A stretch of 19,036 bases of DNA from an uncultured Chromatiales bacterium (lineage in GTDB: Bacteria; Pseudomonadota; Gammaproteobacteria; Steroidobacterales; GCA-2729495): assembly GCA_913058165.1 (NCBI GenBank), contig CAJXQV010000002.1, positions 1-19,036 of the forward strand, in the 5' to 3' direction. Of this stretch, positions 8,019-15,452 are shown piece after piece. Each line of letters begins with the position of its first letter. Within the stretch, counting starts at the first letter, position 1. Position numbers and translations under genes: made by a program. The notes under the pieces are model-generated. The model searched no databases, had not been told where the DNA came from, and saw only the letters and a program-made list of their open reading frames with translations.

Positions 8019-8813
8019 ATGTTGAAAGTGTTGTCTTCAATCATTGTTCTTGCTGGGGCACTGGTCTTATCACCGGTTTGGGGCGGTGATTTTGATCGTC
8101 AGTCATTAATTGACGCCGACTATAAACAGGGTCGGACTGCATTTCAGCAGCGTTGCAGTGCGTGCCATACCTTAGCCGAAGGCGGCAGCAATCTGGTCGG
8201 GCCGAATCTCTATGGTGTGTTCGGCGGTGAGGCCGGTACAAAAGCGAATTTTGCCTACTCCGATGCGATGATAAATGCCGATTTCGATTGGACGCCTGCA
8301 AATGTTGGCGAGTTCATGGCCGATCCGCTAGCTAAGGTGCCCAATACCAAGATGATTATTCCCGAAGGTGTTCCCGAAGCGGATCGTGCAGCGGTTGTGT
8401 CTTTTATGATGCTGGAGACCGGCGCAGCTGATTGGGCGCGTCCGGAGATTGAGGAAGAATTATTGCCTGAAGGTGCCAGTATTGCCGAGAAGTACCCTAG
8501 CTTCTGGAACCATATGATGAATAACACCACTCATTATCGAATGGTGACCGCTGAAGGTGAGTATGAGTTCGATGCTTATTTTAATAAGGATGGCTCCGTG
8601 TCATCTAACACTAAAGTAATGGGCTTCTGGCACGTCGATGAGCGTGATTTCTTTTGTTACGCGTTGCATCGTATTCCGCTTAAGCCTAAGCAGTTTATTG
8701 AATGCTTTCCGATTGTCGCGATGAGTATCCCGCGGTTTTCGCAGGAATTGTGGAAGTCGAAGCCTGCAGCTGGCTTGACCTTGCACGGTGGGATATTGCC
8801 AGGCAGGCCTTAG
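8019..8813 (+). CDS. Exported cytochrome c with extra C-terminal domain
   Basis: The 264-aa product has a signal peptide (residues 1-22, before GDFDRQ). A class I, c2/c550-type cytochrome c domain spans about residues 35-135, with the heme site CSACH (Cys46, Cys49, His50), the family stretch GPNLYGVFGG, and the likely axial Met112 in NTKMIIPEGVP. A further domain of about 105 residues (160-264) is not part of the cytochrome. It contains EYEFDAYFNKDGSVSS and MGFWHVDE, and two cysteines (213, 229) that could form a periplasmic disulfide. That domain resembles the small beta-rich 'DG...G.W...C' type seen in exported domains of unknown function; I cannot name it firmly. The protein is probably a periplasmic electron carrier or heme-based partner of an unidentified enzyme. 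It is a stand-alone gene, convergent with the FAD monooxygenase. Confidence 0.8.
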   Translation: MLKVLSSIIVLAGALVLSPVWGGDFDRQSLIDADYKQGRTAFQQRCSACHTLAEGGSNLVGPNLYGVFGGEAGTKANFAYSDAMINADFDWTPANVGEFMADPLAKVPNTKMIIPEGVPEADRAAVVSFMMLETGAADWARPEIEEELLPEGASIAEKYPSFWNHMMNNTTHYRMVTAEGEYEFDAYFNKDGSVSSNTKVMGFWHVDERDFFCYALHRIPLKPKQFIECFPIVAMSIPRFSQELWKSKPAAGLTLHGGILPGRP

Positions 8814-8848
8814 GCAGACATTACGCATTGTATATATCTGCGTCTGCC
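8813..8848. terminator. Hairpin in convergent junction
   Basis: GGCAGA...TCTGCC, plus inner pairing of CGCA with TGCG across a bulge, forms a roughly 10-bp hairpin in the 43-bp gap between two convergent genes. It lacks a T-tract, so it is only a weak terminator candidate. Confidence 0.3.
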
Positions 8849-8856
8849 ACCAGGTT

Positions 8857-10059
8857 TTATTCCACATCCTCGCGATCAAAACCGTAACCAATAATGCGTG
8901 CCGGAATATTGCGGAGAATGCGAAATTTCAGCAGCCAGCGAATCGGAGCGGGGATTTTTGGCGCCTCACCTTTCGCTGCGAGTACCGCCGATAGCGCGTT
9001 GTTCTGCAGGGCTAGCTGGAGCGCCTGCACTTTTTTTACGGCAGGCAGGCGCCGTCGCTGCACCTGGCTTAACAGAGCATCATTCGGCTCGCCACCAACG
9101 GCAAGTACCGGCGCGAGCACATTGGCTGCCGCGATCGAATCCTGGATGGCAAGGTTAATACCGACGCCGCCGATAGGCGACATGGCATGGGCCGCATCGC
9201 CGATCAGCAACAAGCCCGGTTGATGCCAGGTCTTCAATCGGTCGACTTTAACTTCCAGTGTTTTCACGTCGTCCCATGATTGAATTGCCGCGGTGCTGTC
9301 TTTTAGTTCTGGCACCAGCGACGCCAACGTTTGGCGGAATTTTTCCAGCGGTGCGCTGCGCAGTTCCATATCACTGCCCTTGGGCAGGATGTAGGCCACC
9401 TGAAAGTAGTCGTTACGATCGATCAGTACTATTGCGGTGCCGGCACCGATTACGCCGAACAGTTCACCATTTGATGCAGGCGGCTTGGGTAGCTTGAACC
9501 ACAGCACGTCCATCGGTGCGCCCAGTTCTTCGACGGTCAGGCTGGTACTGTCACGAAGTGTCGAGCCGCGACCATCGCAGGCAATGATCAAATCAGCACG
9601 GAACTCGCGTTCGCCATTCGGCGTGCGTGCGTTTACACCTATAACCCTGTCGCCATCGTGCAACAAAGCCGTGGCTTCGTGTTGCATCTGTAATGTGAAA
9701 TGCGGGAATTGCTTGGCTGCTTCCGCTAGTAAATTAAGCAGATCCCACTGGGGCACTAGTGCAATGTAGTCGAAGGGCGCTAGCCCCCGGAAATCGGCCA
9801 CGGTCTGCACGACGTCACCCATGCGCACAGAAAGCCGATTAATTCGTGACTGTGGCAGTTCGTTGAACCGTTGTAACAGGCCGATCTGCTGCAGAGCTAT
9901 CAGCGTCGACGGATGCACCGTGTCACCGCGAAAATCACGCAAAAAATCCGCATGTTTTTCCAGCACGGTAACCGAAACACCCCGTCTGGCCAGCAGATAG
10001 CCGAGCATCATACCCGCCGGACCGCCACCAACAATGCAGCAGGATTTCGGTTTAATCAT
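8857..10059 (-). CDS. Class A FAD-dependent monooxygenase
   Basis: The 400-aa protein belongs to the PHBH/UbiH-type flavoprotein monooxygenases (PF01494-like). The FAD-binding GGGPAGMMLGYLLARRG is at residues 11-27, the DG motif CDGRGSTLR at 161-169, and the second FAD motif LLIGDAAHAMSPIGGVGINL at about 284-303. Such enzymes use NAD(P)H and oxygen to hydroxylate aromatic or related substrates. The substrate is not evident: no ubiquinone or aromatic-degradation genes are adjacent. It is the last gene of a minus-strand run that starts at 12348, 68 bp after the lipoprotein gene, so it may be co-transcribed with the oxygenase-like gene upstream. The ATG at 10059 lacks a strong ribosome site. A role in ubiquinone biosynthesis is possible but unsupported. 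Confidence 0.88.
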   Translation of the reverse strand: MIKPKSCCIVGGGPAGMMLGYLLARRGVSVTVLEKHADFLRDFRGDTVHPSTLIALQQIGLLQRFNELPQSRINRLSVRMGDVVQTVADFRGLAPFDYIALVPQWDLLNLLAEAAKQFPHFTLQMQHEATALLHDGDRVIGVNARTPNGEREFRADLIIACDGRGSTLRDSTSLTVEELGAPMDVLWFKLPKPPASNGELFGVIGAGTAIVLIDRNDYFQVAYILPKGSDMELRSAPLEKFRQTLASLVPELKDSTAAIQSWDDVKTLEVKVDRLKTWHQPGLLLIGDAAHAMSPIGGVGINLAIQDSIAAANVLAPVLAVGGEPNDALLSQVQRRRLPAVKKVQALQLALQNNALSAVLAAKGEAPKIPAPIRWLLKFRILRNIPARIIGYGFDREDVE

Positions 10060-10127
10060 TAAGGCAGGTTACTACGCCTTGCGCATAAGATACAAAGTTA
10101 GGGGTTTGCCAAGTGCAGCAATAGTGT

Positions 10128-10457
10128 TTAGTAGTTGCCGGTTTCCCATTTCCGGCATAGGCCGTAAATATCAGCGTATGGAGCTGTCGCCCGGGTATTA
10201 AGTTGGTTGACCAGGGTTTCACCAAAGCGAATGTCGTGTTCTGACATGCTTCTGCCCAGTGCTTTGCGGTCAGCGATTGTCTGATTGTAGGCCACGTCCT
10301 GAGACTCGTCGCTGATGAGAGATTCTCCCTGTAAGCCGAGTTCAACCCAGCGCGCAACGTTTACGCAGTCGGTTGTTGGTGCCTGTGAGCCGGGTTCGAC
10401 GCATGCGGTAAGTGCTGTAATTGATAGGCTGAGAATAATGCATTTAGTGAGTCGCAT
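10128..10457 (-). CDS. Small exported lipoprotein
   Basis: The 109-aa product has a lipoprotein signal peptide (MRLTKCIILSLSITALTAC) with the lipobox LTAC and lipidation at Cys19. The next residues, Val-Glu, lack the Asp that would retain it in the inner membrane, so it probably goes to the outer membrane. The mature part (about 90 aa) has two further cysteines (in TTDCVNV and GLCRKW) and no motif I recognise. GGGA lies six bases before the ATG. It is 51 bp downstream of the TPR/oxygenase gene and 68 bp upstream of the FAD monooxygenase on the same strand. Confidence 0.75.
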   Translation of the reverse strand: MRLTKCIILSLSITALTACVEPGSQAPTTDCVNVARWVELGLQGESLISDESQDVAYNQTIADRKALGRSMSEHDIRFGETLVNQLNTRATAPYADIYGLCRKWETGNY

Positions 10458-10508
10458 AGTTGATCCCGTAACTGAAGGTATGTCGAAAGTTGCTGGTATT
10501 GAAGGGCT

Positions 10509-12047
10509 CTAAAAAACGGCCATGGCCGGAAACGGCAATGCATCGAATGCAATACTAATGCGCGCTTCGCTCGACTTAAAAGGCAAAGTCTGATGGTACA
10601 TGTAGGAGGGGAAGAGCACCAAAAGCCCTTCTTCGGGCTTGATGGTTTCCACTTGAAAATTTTCAGGTAGTTTGTTCGTAATACCGGCGCGCTCAGGAGG
10701 CAGGCCGAATTGAATTGCCCCGCTATTGTCTGTCAGGTCTTCCGGCACTGCCACATAGTAAACGCCGCTAATCCATGCCGTGGGATGTATGTGCGGCGTC
10801 TGACGGCCTCCGCTGGCAAGCACCGTGCCCCATGCGCGGACGCCATAGTCGTTGCCCGCACGACTTAGCGCCTGATGGTGGGCAAGTCCGGCTTCATTAA
10901 GGTTTTCGCAGTAGGCGGTTACAGCTGTGCGAATGGCTGTTTCCAACTGTGCCAGCGCCTGCGGTTGCAGATTGAGTTCGCCAGTCTGACTGCCGCCGGT
11001 AGTGGCTTTGTTCAGGGGTTCCGACGTGAGAGACGAGTCCTCAGTAACGATGTTCGCAAGCTCCGCATTGAACTGAACAATAGATTTATAGGCGGCCGGC
11101 AGGGCGATGGGTGTGGCGTAGACCAGGTTTTTATAGTCCAGTAGTTGCTGGTAGCTTTCGTCATTACTTGCCGCAAGCGCATAGGCGAGCGCAGCAACGA
11201 TGAGCGGTTCGCCGGGATGCCGCAGGAGAAAGCCTTCGCACAGTTCGCGTGCCAAGCGACTGTCGTTTTTATTGATGAGCCCATAGGTCAGATCTGAAAC
11301 AGCCCGTGCGTTATGCGGGTTTATATCAACCGCTTCTCGCCATGCTTTTAGAGCGGCTGAAGCCGCACCCGTTTGCTGATAGCTGAAGCCAAGGTTTATA
11401 AGTATCGATTCATCAAAGCTGGCGTACTCGCGCAGCGATTCGAATAACTCTGCCGCTTCTTTATGCTGCCCGGTATCGGCCAGTATGGTGGCTTTCACCG
11501 ACACGGCGAGCGGGTGTTCGTCAGACTCGTCTATTGCCGTTTCGCATTCTATTAGCCCTTGCTCCGCATCGCCCGATTCGGCAAGAGCTTTGGCCAGATT
11601 GCAGCGGATTTCAATATCCGTAGGTTCGACGCTTAGAGCTTCCCGATACACCTGGATTGCTTCCAGGGAATGCCCGCGAAAGTGCAGAAGTGCACCTTTG
11701 TTGGTGAGTGCGCGTAAGTTGTTCGGTTCAATGCTGAGCGCGTGATCCAGTGCGCGACTCGCATCGTCAAGCAGTCCGGATGCCATATAGGTCAGCGCTA
11801 TCTCGTCGTAAGCAACGACGCTATCAGGCTGCACCTGGGCAAGCTGTATTAGCAGTTTGAGTGAGAGCTCCGGTCGCCCGGATTCGCGCGCGGCAATTCC
11901 ATACAGACGCAATGCCTGTGCTTCGGCAGGTTGCTGCTGCAGAAACTCAGCGTAGAAATTACAGGCTTGGTCAAGATTGCCCTGTTGATGAAGCCGCATT
12001 GCCTCTTCAAGCAGAGGGTGCGCAGCAGAACCACGTGGTGTGTTCAC
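10509..12047 (-). CDS. TPR protein with 2OG-Fe(II) oxygenase-like C-terminus
   Basis: The 512-aa protein has two parts. Residues 10-300 are a run of roughly eight tetratricopeptide repeats (for example DEIALTYMASGLLDDASRAL and NKGALLHFRGHSLEAIQVY). The last 130 residues match the 'putative 2OG-Fe(II) oxygenase' pattern (TIGR02466/PF13759-like). A His pair lies in TPHIHPTAWISGVYYVAVP (His419/His421), followed by GLLVLFPSYMYHQTLPF (His485) and ARISIAFD (Arg496, the likely 2-oxoglutarate anchor). This suggests a hydroxylase recruited to a protein partner through the repeats; the substrate is unknown. A longer TTG-started frame (from 12155) overlaps the upstream 85-aa gene in another frame. I prefer the GTG at 12047, with AGGA eight bases away, because homology-like sequence (HPLLEEAMRLHQQG) begins just after it. 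Confidence 0.82.
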   Translation of the reverse strand: MNTPRGSAAHPLLEEAMRLHQQGNLDQACNFYAEFLQQQPAEAQALRLYGIAARESGRPELSLKLLIQLAQVQPDSVVAYDEIALTYMASGLLDDASRALDHALSIEPNNLRALTNKGALLHFRGHSLEAIQVYREALSVEPTDIEIRCNLAKALAESGDAEQGLIECETAIDESDEHPLAVSVKATILADTGQHKEAAELFESLREYASFDESILINLGFSYQQTGAASAALKAWREAVDINPHNARAVSDLTYGLINKNDSRLARELCEGFLLRHPGEPLIVAALAYALAASNDESYQQLLDYKNLVYATPIALPAAYKSIVQFNAELANIVTEDSSLTSEPLNKATTGGSQTGELNLQPQALAQLETAIRTAVTAYCENLNEAGLAHHQALSRAGNDYGVRAWGTVLASGGRQTPHIHPTAWISGVYYVAVPEDLTDNSGAIQFGLPPERAGITNKLPENFQVETIKPEEGLLVLFPSYMYHQTLPFKSSEARISIAFDALPFPAMAVF

Positions 12048-12090
12048 GTTGCAAATCCTGTTTTGAGGACGGGAGGAGGAGTTGCTCGTA

Positions 12091-12348
12091 TTAAGCGGCT
12101 TTGCCTTTCGCTTTGGGCGGGCCTTTTTTCCCGTAGCGGCGGAGATTGAGTTCAACCACTTTTTCTTTGGCCTCTTTCTTTACCTGGCGCGCACTGCCGA
12201 CGCTGTATCCGACGATCTCGTTGGTGCCCTGTTTGATAATGTATTTGCACCATTTATCGCCCTCCATGCCACTGGGGGCTTTGGATTCGTCAACTGATAT
12301 CAGTTCAAACGGGTTGGCGACAAAATCAGATTCTTCTGTGGCAGGCAT
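12091..12348 (-). CDS. Conserved-looking small protein, 85 aa
   Basis: The product is an 85-aa soluble protein with a central WCKYIIKQGTNEIVGYSVGS segment, then VKKEAKEKVVELNLRR and a basic Lys/Gly/Pro-rich tail (RRYGKKGPPKAKGKAA). It looks like a compact one-domain fold with a positively charged tail that could contact nucleic acid, but I do not recognise a named family. It is the first gene of the minus-strand run, 43 bp ahead of the TPR/oxygenase gene, with a candidate promoter upstream. No strong ribosome site is visible before the ATG. Confidence 0.7.
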   Translation of the reverse strand: MPATEESDFVANPFELISVDESKAPSGMEGDKWCKYIIKQGTNEIVGYSVGSARQVKKEAKEKVVELNLRRYGKKGPPKAKGKAA

Positions 12349-12771
12349 AGTTAATCGACCGTGTGGTTGTATAAGTAGCTGTTAAGAAACAGTGGGTGTT
12401 TACTTGTCAATTGATAGTTTCAGCGGTTTTTTATGATGTTATTTCGCTGGCTTTGCAGGTAAACGCGGTATTCTGAGACACGCATTTAAGTAGGGCTTCC
12501 GATTTAGGCGCGCAGAAAACCCTTAGATAACCCGTGTGTAATTAAATTAAGAATAACATTCTGGCGTTGTTTCCGCAATGGTTTTCGTGGTTTTTAACGT
12601 GTAAGCTACTGTAATGTATGTGAATACTGAATTTTAGTGGCGAGCCCGATTTTGTCTTAACGCATTCTGGGGCTCTCTGGCAGCAATTTGATCACCAAAG
12701 TGAGCGGCACAGGGTCCCTGGTCGGCACATCGCCGGATTTATCGGGATAAACAGAGAGATCGGAAGGTTCT
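12349..12771. other. Divergent intergenic region, 423 bp
   Basis: This region separates the minus-strand cluster from the serine protease gene. It is AT-rich up to about 12650, then shifts to a more GC-rich block (12655-12750) just before the protease's GGAAGG ribosome site (12762-12767). That block is open for about 29 codons in the + frame ending at TAA 12748 (RILGLSGSNLITKVSGTGSL...) without a start codon. It may be a remnant or chance. No RNA gene was recognised. Confidence 0.4.
12382..12410 (-). promoter_or_regulatory. Candidate promoter for minus-strand cluster
   Basis: On the minus strand a consensus -35 TTGACA (12405-12410) is followed, 17 bp later, by a weak -10 TCTTAA (12382-12387). 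A CTGTT/AACAG inverted repeat (12379-12392) overlaps the -10. The 85-aa gene begins 34 bp further on. Confidence 0.35.
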
Positions 12772-13560
12772 ATGAAGAGTTTTGGGTTGAGCGTATTGCG
12801 TATAAAGGTGTTTTCTCGTGCTGCGGTCATCGTGTTGCTGCTGGCTGTAGGTGTGCCATCGGTTCTGCAGGCCATGGTGAACGGAGTGCCGGTTGCCGAA
12901 AACGAGTTCCGTGACAACTACCCATGGATGCTCGTGGTGGTAAATCGGTTTAATGGCGGCATCTGTGGCGGTGTGTTGATTTCCCCCACCTGGGTGCTGA
13001 CTGCCGCGCACTGCACAGCGATAAACAAGTTTGTGGTTTCCGGCAGCAGTGACCGTAAGCAGGGGAGGGAGATTGCGATAACCCGTGCTATCCGGCATCC
13101 CGGGCATAACCGTCCGGCAGGTCAAAATGACGTTGGCTTGCTGCAACTCAGTGAACCGCTTGACCTTCCTGTGGCGTCGCTTATTAACGGTGATCAGGAG
13201 TTGGCCTGGCTGCAGGAAGGTGCTGGTGGATCCATTCTGGGTTGGGGTAGGTTGCCGGACCGAAGCTTGCCCGATTTGCTGCATCGCGGACTTATACGCA
13301 GCGATATCGTCGGGCTTGGTCGGCCATTAAATGGAACAGTTGTTCAGCTGACATCTTCGGTTGGCCCTTGTCATCGGGACAGTGGTGGGCCGCTGCTGGT
13401 TTCGATGGACGGTGATGTTGTTGCCGGCATTATTAGTGCGACGGACGGAAATCTCTGCAGCCATGAGGGTGGAACGGCCTATTACACGCGTGTTACCAAA
13501 GTGATAGATTTTATCCGGCAGCATGTGGATGACTTACCTCAAAAGGGTATTGCCCAATAA
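12772..13560 (+). CDS. Exported trypsin-fold serine protease (S1)
   Basis: The 262-aa product has a signal peptide (hydrophobic core RAAVIVLLLAVGVPSV) followed by a chymotrypsin-fold domain. The catalytic triad is present: His80 in LTAAHC, Asp120 in QNDVGLLQL, and Ser204 in RDSGGPLLV. Disulfides Cys65-Cys81 and Cys200-Cys229 correspond to 42-58 and 191-220 in chymotrypsin numbering. Two features are odd. The usual GDSGG is RDSGG (Arg202 at the Gly193 oxyanion-hole position), and the S1 base residue (189) is Gly, not Asp, so Arg/Lys specificity is not expected. The fold starts at MVNGVPV (in place of IVGG), directly at the predicted signal-peptidase site after LQA. It is probably secreted or periplasmic. 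GGAAGG is four bases before the ATG. No inhibitor or partner gene is adjacent. Confidence 0.9.
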   Translation: MKSFGLSVLRIKVFSRAAVIVLLLAVGVPSVLQAMVNGVPVAENEFRDNYPWMLVVVNRFNGGICGGVLISPTWVLTAAHCTAINKFVVSGSSDRKQGREIAITRAIRHPGHNRPAGQNDVGLLQLSEPLDLPVASLINGDQELAWLQEGAGGSILGWGRLPDRSLPDLLHRGLIRSDIVGLGRPLNGTVVQLTSSVGPCHRDSGGPLLVSMDGDVVAGIISATDGNLCSHEGGTAYYTRVTKVIDFIRQHVDDLPQKGIAQ

Positions 13561-13627
13561 CAGAGCCTGTTTTAACCGTTAGGCGATGCGGGTTATTTGA
13601 TGTACAAGGCGCGGCCTGATCCGATCG

Positions 13628-13704
13628 ATGCTCATCGAGTTAGGTGAGCGGCTCTTTTCCGCGGCTTTCGCTAATTCTGTTGGTTTTATGGGGTCGATGA
13701 GCAT
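13628..13704. repeat. Paired 11-bp inverted repeat upstream of padR
   Basis: ATGCTCATCGA (13628-13638) and its exact reverse complement TCGATGAGCAT (13694-13704) lie 55 bp apart. The second copy falls between the -35 and -10 of the predicted padR promoter. Two such sites could be bound by one regulator with looping. Confidence 0.55.
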
Positions 13705-13709
13705 ATAGT
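13680..13709 (+). promoter_or_regulatory. Promoter of padR-RND operon
   Basis: TTGGTT (13680-13685) and TATAGT (13704-13709) are separated by 18 bp, a sigma70-like pair. Transcription would start near 13716, giving a short leader before the GTG at 13742. Confidence 0.55.
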
Positions 13710-13722
13710 CACAAAATGACTA
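13706..13722. promoter_or_regulatory. Operator-like inverted repeat over the -10
   Basis: TAGTCA-CAAAA-TGACTA is a perfect 6-bp inverted repeat with a 5-bp spacer. It overlaps the predicted -10 and the start site of the operon, the expected place for autorepression by the PadR protein encoded just downstream. Confidence 0.55.
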
Positions 13723-13741
13723 ATCATAGGCAGACTTTGGT

Positions 13742-14284
13742 GTGAAAAAACTGTTGTTATTGGGTCTTCTCCGAGGGCAAAACCTCCACGGTTATGGGCT
13801 CGTTGAATATTTGAAGGCCCACAGCACCAGCGGTGCCGCAATCGGTAAATCGAACGCCTACCGGTTATTGCGAGCGCTCGAGGAAGAGGGATCTGTCCTT
13901 AGCAGCGCCGAGCGAGAGGGTAACCGTCCCGAGCGCCACGTATATCGAGTGACCCCAGCCGGCGAGGCACAGTTTCAACAGTTAATGCTTGAGAGCTTGT
14001 CTGTCGACGCGACCGCCGATCAGCCAGGTATAGCCGTGCTGAACTTTCTTGGAGAGGTGGATCCTTTGGCGGCAGCAAGGCAATTGCAAAAACGCCTGGA
14101 TGCCGTCGCTATTCGCCATGAAGAACTTAAACAACTGCCTGAAGATGTGCTGCATCTGCATCCGGCCATGGACTTAGGTTTGCGTCAGCTAGAGGTTGAG
14201 CTTGAATGGCTGCTTAACAAACTGAATGAGTTGCAAGAACAAGACATATCAAAGAATGCGCAGGTTAAGGGACTTAAGACATGA
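13742..14284 (+). CDS. PadR-family transcriptional regulator
   Basis: The 180-aa protein has a PadR-type winged helix-turn-helix in residues 1-80 (LLLGLLRGQNLHGYGLVEYL, then NAYRLLRALEEEGSVLSS and the wing ending in RHVYRVTPAGEAQF). A helical C-terminal dimerisation region follows (about 95-170; QLQKRLDAVAIRHEELKQL, LRQLEVELEWLLNKLNEL). PadR proteins usually repress efflux or stress genes and release DNA when they bind a small molecule. The GTG start is supported because the family N terminus begins there. Its stop overlaps the next gene's ATG (ATGA), so it is translationally coupled to the RND adaptor and is very likely the pump's local regulator, acting at the inverted repeats upstream. Confidence 0.93.
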   Translation: MKKLLLLGLLRGQNLHGYGLVEYLKAHSTSGAAIGKSNAYRLLRALEEEGSVLSSAEREGNRPERHVYRVTPAGEAQFQQLMLESLSVDATADQPGIAVLNFLGEVDPLAAARQLQKRLDAVAIRHEELKQLPEDVLHLHPAMDLGLRQLEVELEWLLNKLNELQEQDISKNAQVKGLKT

Positions 14285-15450
14285 ACCATTTTTTTACCCG
14301 TAACAAGCGTTGGTTAGGACCGTTGGCGGTTGTTGCTGCAGCCTATGTTGTGGCTACAGTCATTCGTAATTCGGGGCCAACCATCGACGTAATTACCCCC
14401 GAGCGACAGCAACTCACAGTGCGGACTGTCACTGCCGAGCCATCGGCAGCTCGTCTCACCGTGAGCAGCCAGGGTGAGGTTGCAGCGCAGTACATGATCG
14501 ATCTGGTGAGTGAGTTACCCGGTAACGTGGTGAGTGTTGCGCCGGCATTTGTTAATGGCGGCTATTTCGCCAAAGGCGATACCTTGTTAGAAATAGATTC
14601 TACCGATTATGAATTGGTAAAAATTCGTGCGGCAGCCAGTGTTGCAGAAGCCAACGAAGATCTAGAAATAGAAAAGTCGGAGGCAGAGCTTGCGAGCAAG
14701 GGTTTGTTCCCGTTGCGCGAAGCCAAGGTCGCTTCTGCCGAGGCTCGTGTCGCTTCAGCAAAGGCGGTGCTTTCACAGGCGGAGGCGGATTTGCGCCGCA
14801 CTAGAATAAAAGCCCCTTTTGATGGGCGGGTGTTGTTTACGTCGGCCGACTTCGGCCAGTACATTGGCAAAGGGCAGTCGGTCGGACGAATATTTCCCAC
14901 CGCTATTGCAGAGATCCGCCTGCCACTCGCAGATCAGCAATTACGTTATCTCAGCTTGCCGTTTGGCACTGGCAACAATGAGGCTTTGCCCAATGTTCCG
15001 GTTGTTATTAAGGCCGATGTTGGTGGTAGCGCAACTGAATGGAGCGGCTATTTGCATCGCATGGAAGGTGCTGTTGATGACGATAGCCGGGTTTGGTATG
15101 CGGTAGCGCGGGTGGATGATCCCTATGGAATTCAAACGGAAACTATTGATGTGCCTTTGGCAATGGGGGTTTTTGTTGAGGCAGAGATAGAAGGCCGTCA
15201 GATCGACAGTGTTTACCGTCTTCCAAGAATGGCTTTGCGTGACCAGGAGTATGTGTTGGTCGTTGATTCTGATAGCCGCCTGCGTCGCCGTGAGGTCGAG
15301 GTGCTACGGACAGACTATGAAACGGTCCTCATCAGTGATGGTTTGAGTCCGGGCGACAAAGTGTGTGTGTCGCCCGTAGAGGTATTTGTCGATGGCCTGT
15401 CGGTTCGGGTAATTGACCAGACCGTCGCGGAAACAGTGGCGGAGAAATAG
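14281..15450 (+). CDS. RND efflux periplasmic adaptor (membrane fusion protein)
   Basis: The 389-aa protein is the HlyD/AcrA-type adaptor that joins an inner-membrane RND pump to an outer-membrane channel. An N-terminal membrane anchor (about residues 10-28, WLGPLAVVAAAYVVATVI) replaces a lipoprotein signal. A lipoyl/barrel-sandwich half follows (ELPGNVVSVAPAFVNGGYFAKGD), then a short Ala/Glu-rich coiled-coil hairpin (about 120-180) and the return strand RTRIKAPFDGRV. The beta-barrel and membrane-proximal domains make up the rest. The short hairpin suggests a compact adaptor. It overlaps padR by 4 bp and is 2 bp from the permease gene. No TolC-type outer-membrane gene is in this window, so the pump must use a channel encoded elsewhere. 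Confidence 0.93.
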   Translation: MNHFFTRNKRWLGPLAVVAAAYVVATVIRNSGPTIDVITPERQQLTVRTVTAEPSAARLTVSSQGEVAAQYMIDLVSELPGNVVSVAPAFVNGGYFAKGDTLLEIDSTDYELVKIRAAASVAEANEDLEIEKSEAELASKGLFPLREAKVASAEARVASAKAVLSQAEADLRRTRIKAPFDGRVLFTSADFGQYIGKGQSVGRIFPTAIAEIRLPLADQQLRYLSLPFGTGNNEALPNVPVVIKADVGGSATEWSGYLHRMEGAVDDDSRVWYAVARVDDPYGIQTETIDVPLAMGVFVEAEIEGRQIDSVYRLPRMALRDQEYVLVVDSDSRLRRREVEVLRTDYETVLISDGLSPGDKVCVSPVEVFVDGLSVRVIDQTVAETVAEK

Positions 15451-15452
15451 AT

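Noticed and set aside
10052..10357. A 101-codon frame overlapping the lipoprotein gene on the same strand
   Set aside because: The overlapping frame has a clear lipoprotein signal and lipobox plus a ribosome site; this one has neither.
12739..13284. A 181-codon antisense frame over the serine protease
   Set aside because: The plus-strand protease has its full catalytic triad, signal peptide and ribosome site. The antisense product has no recognisable domain.
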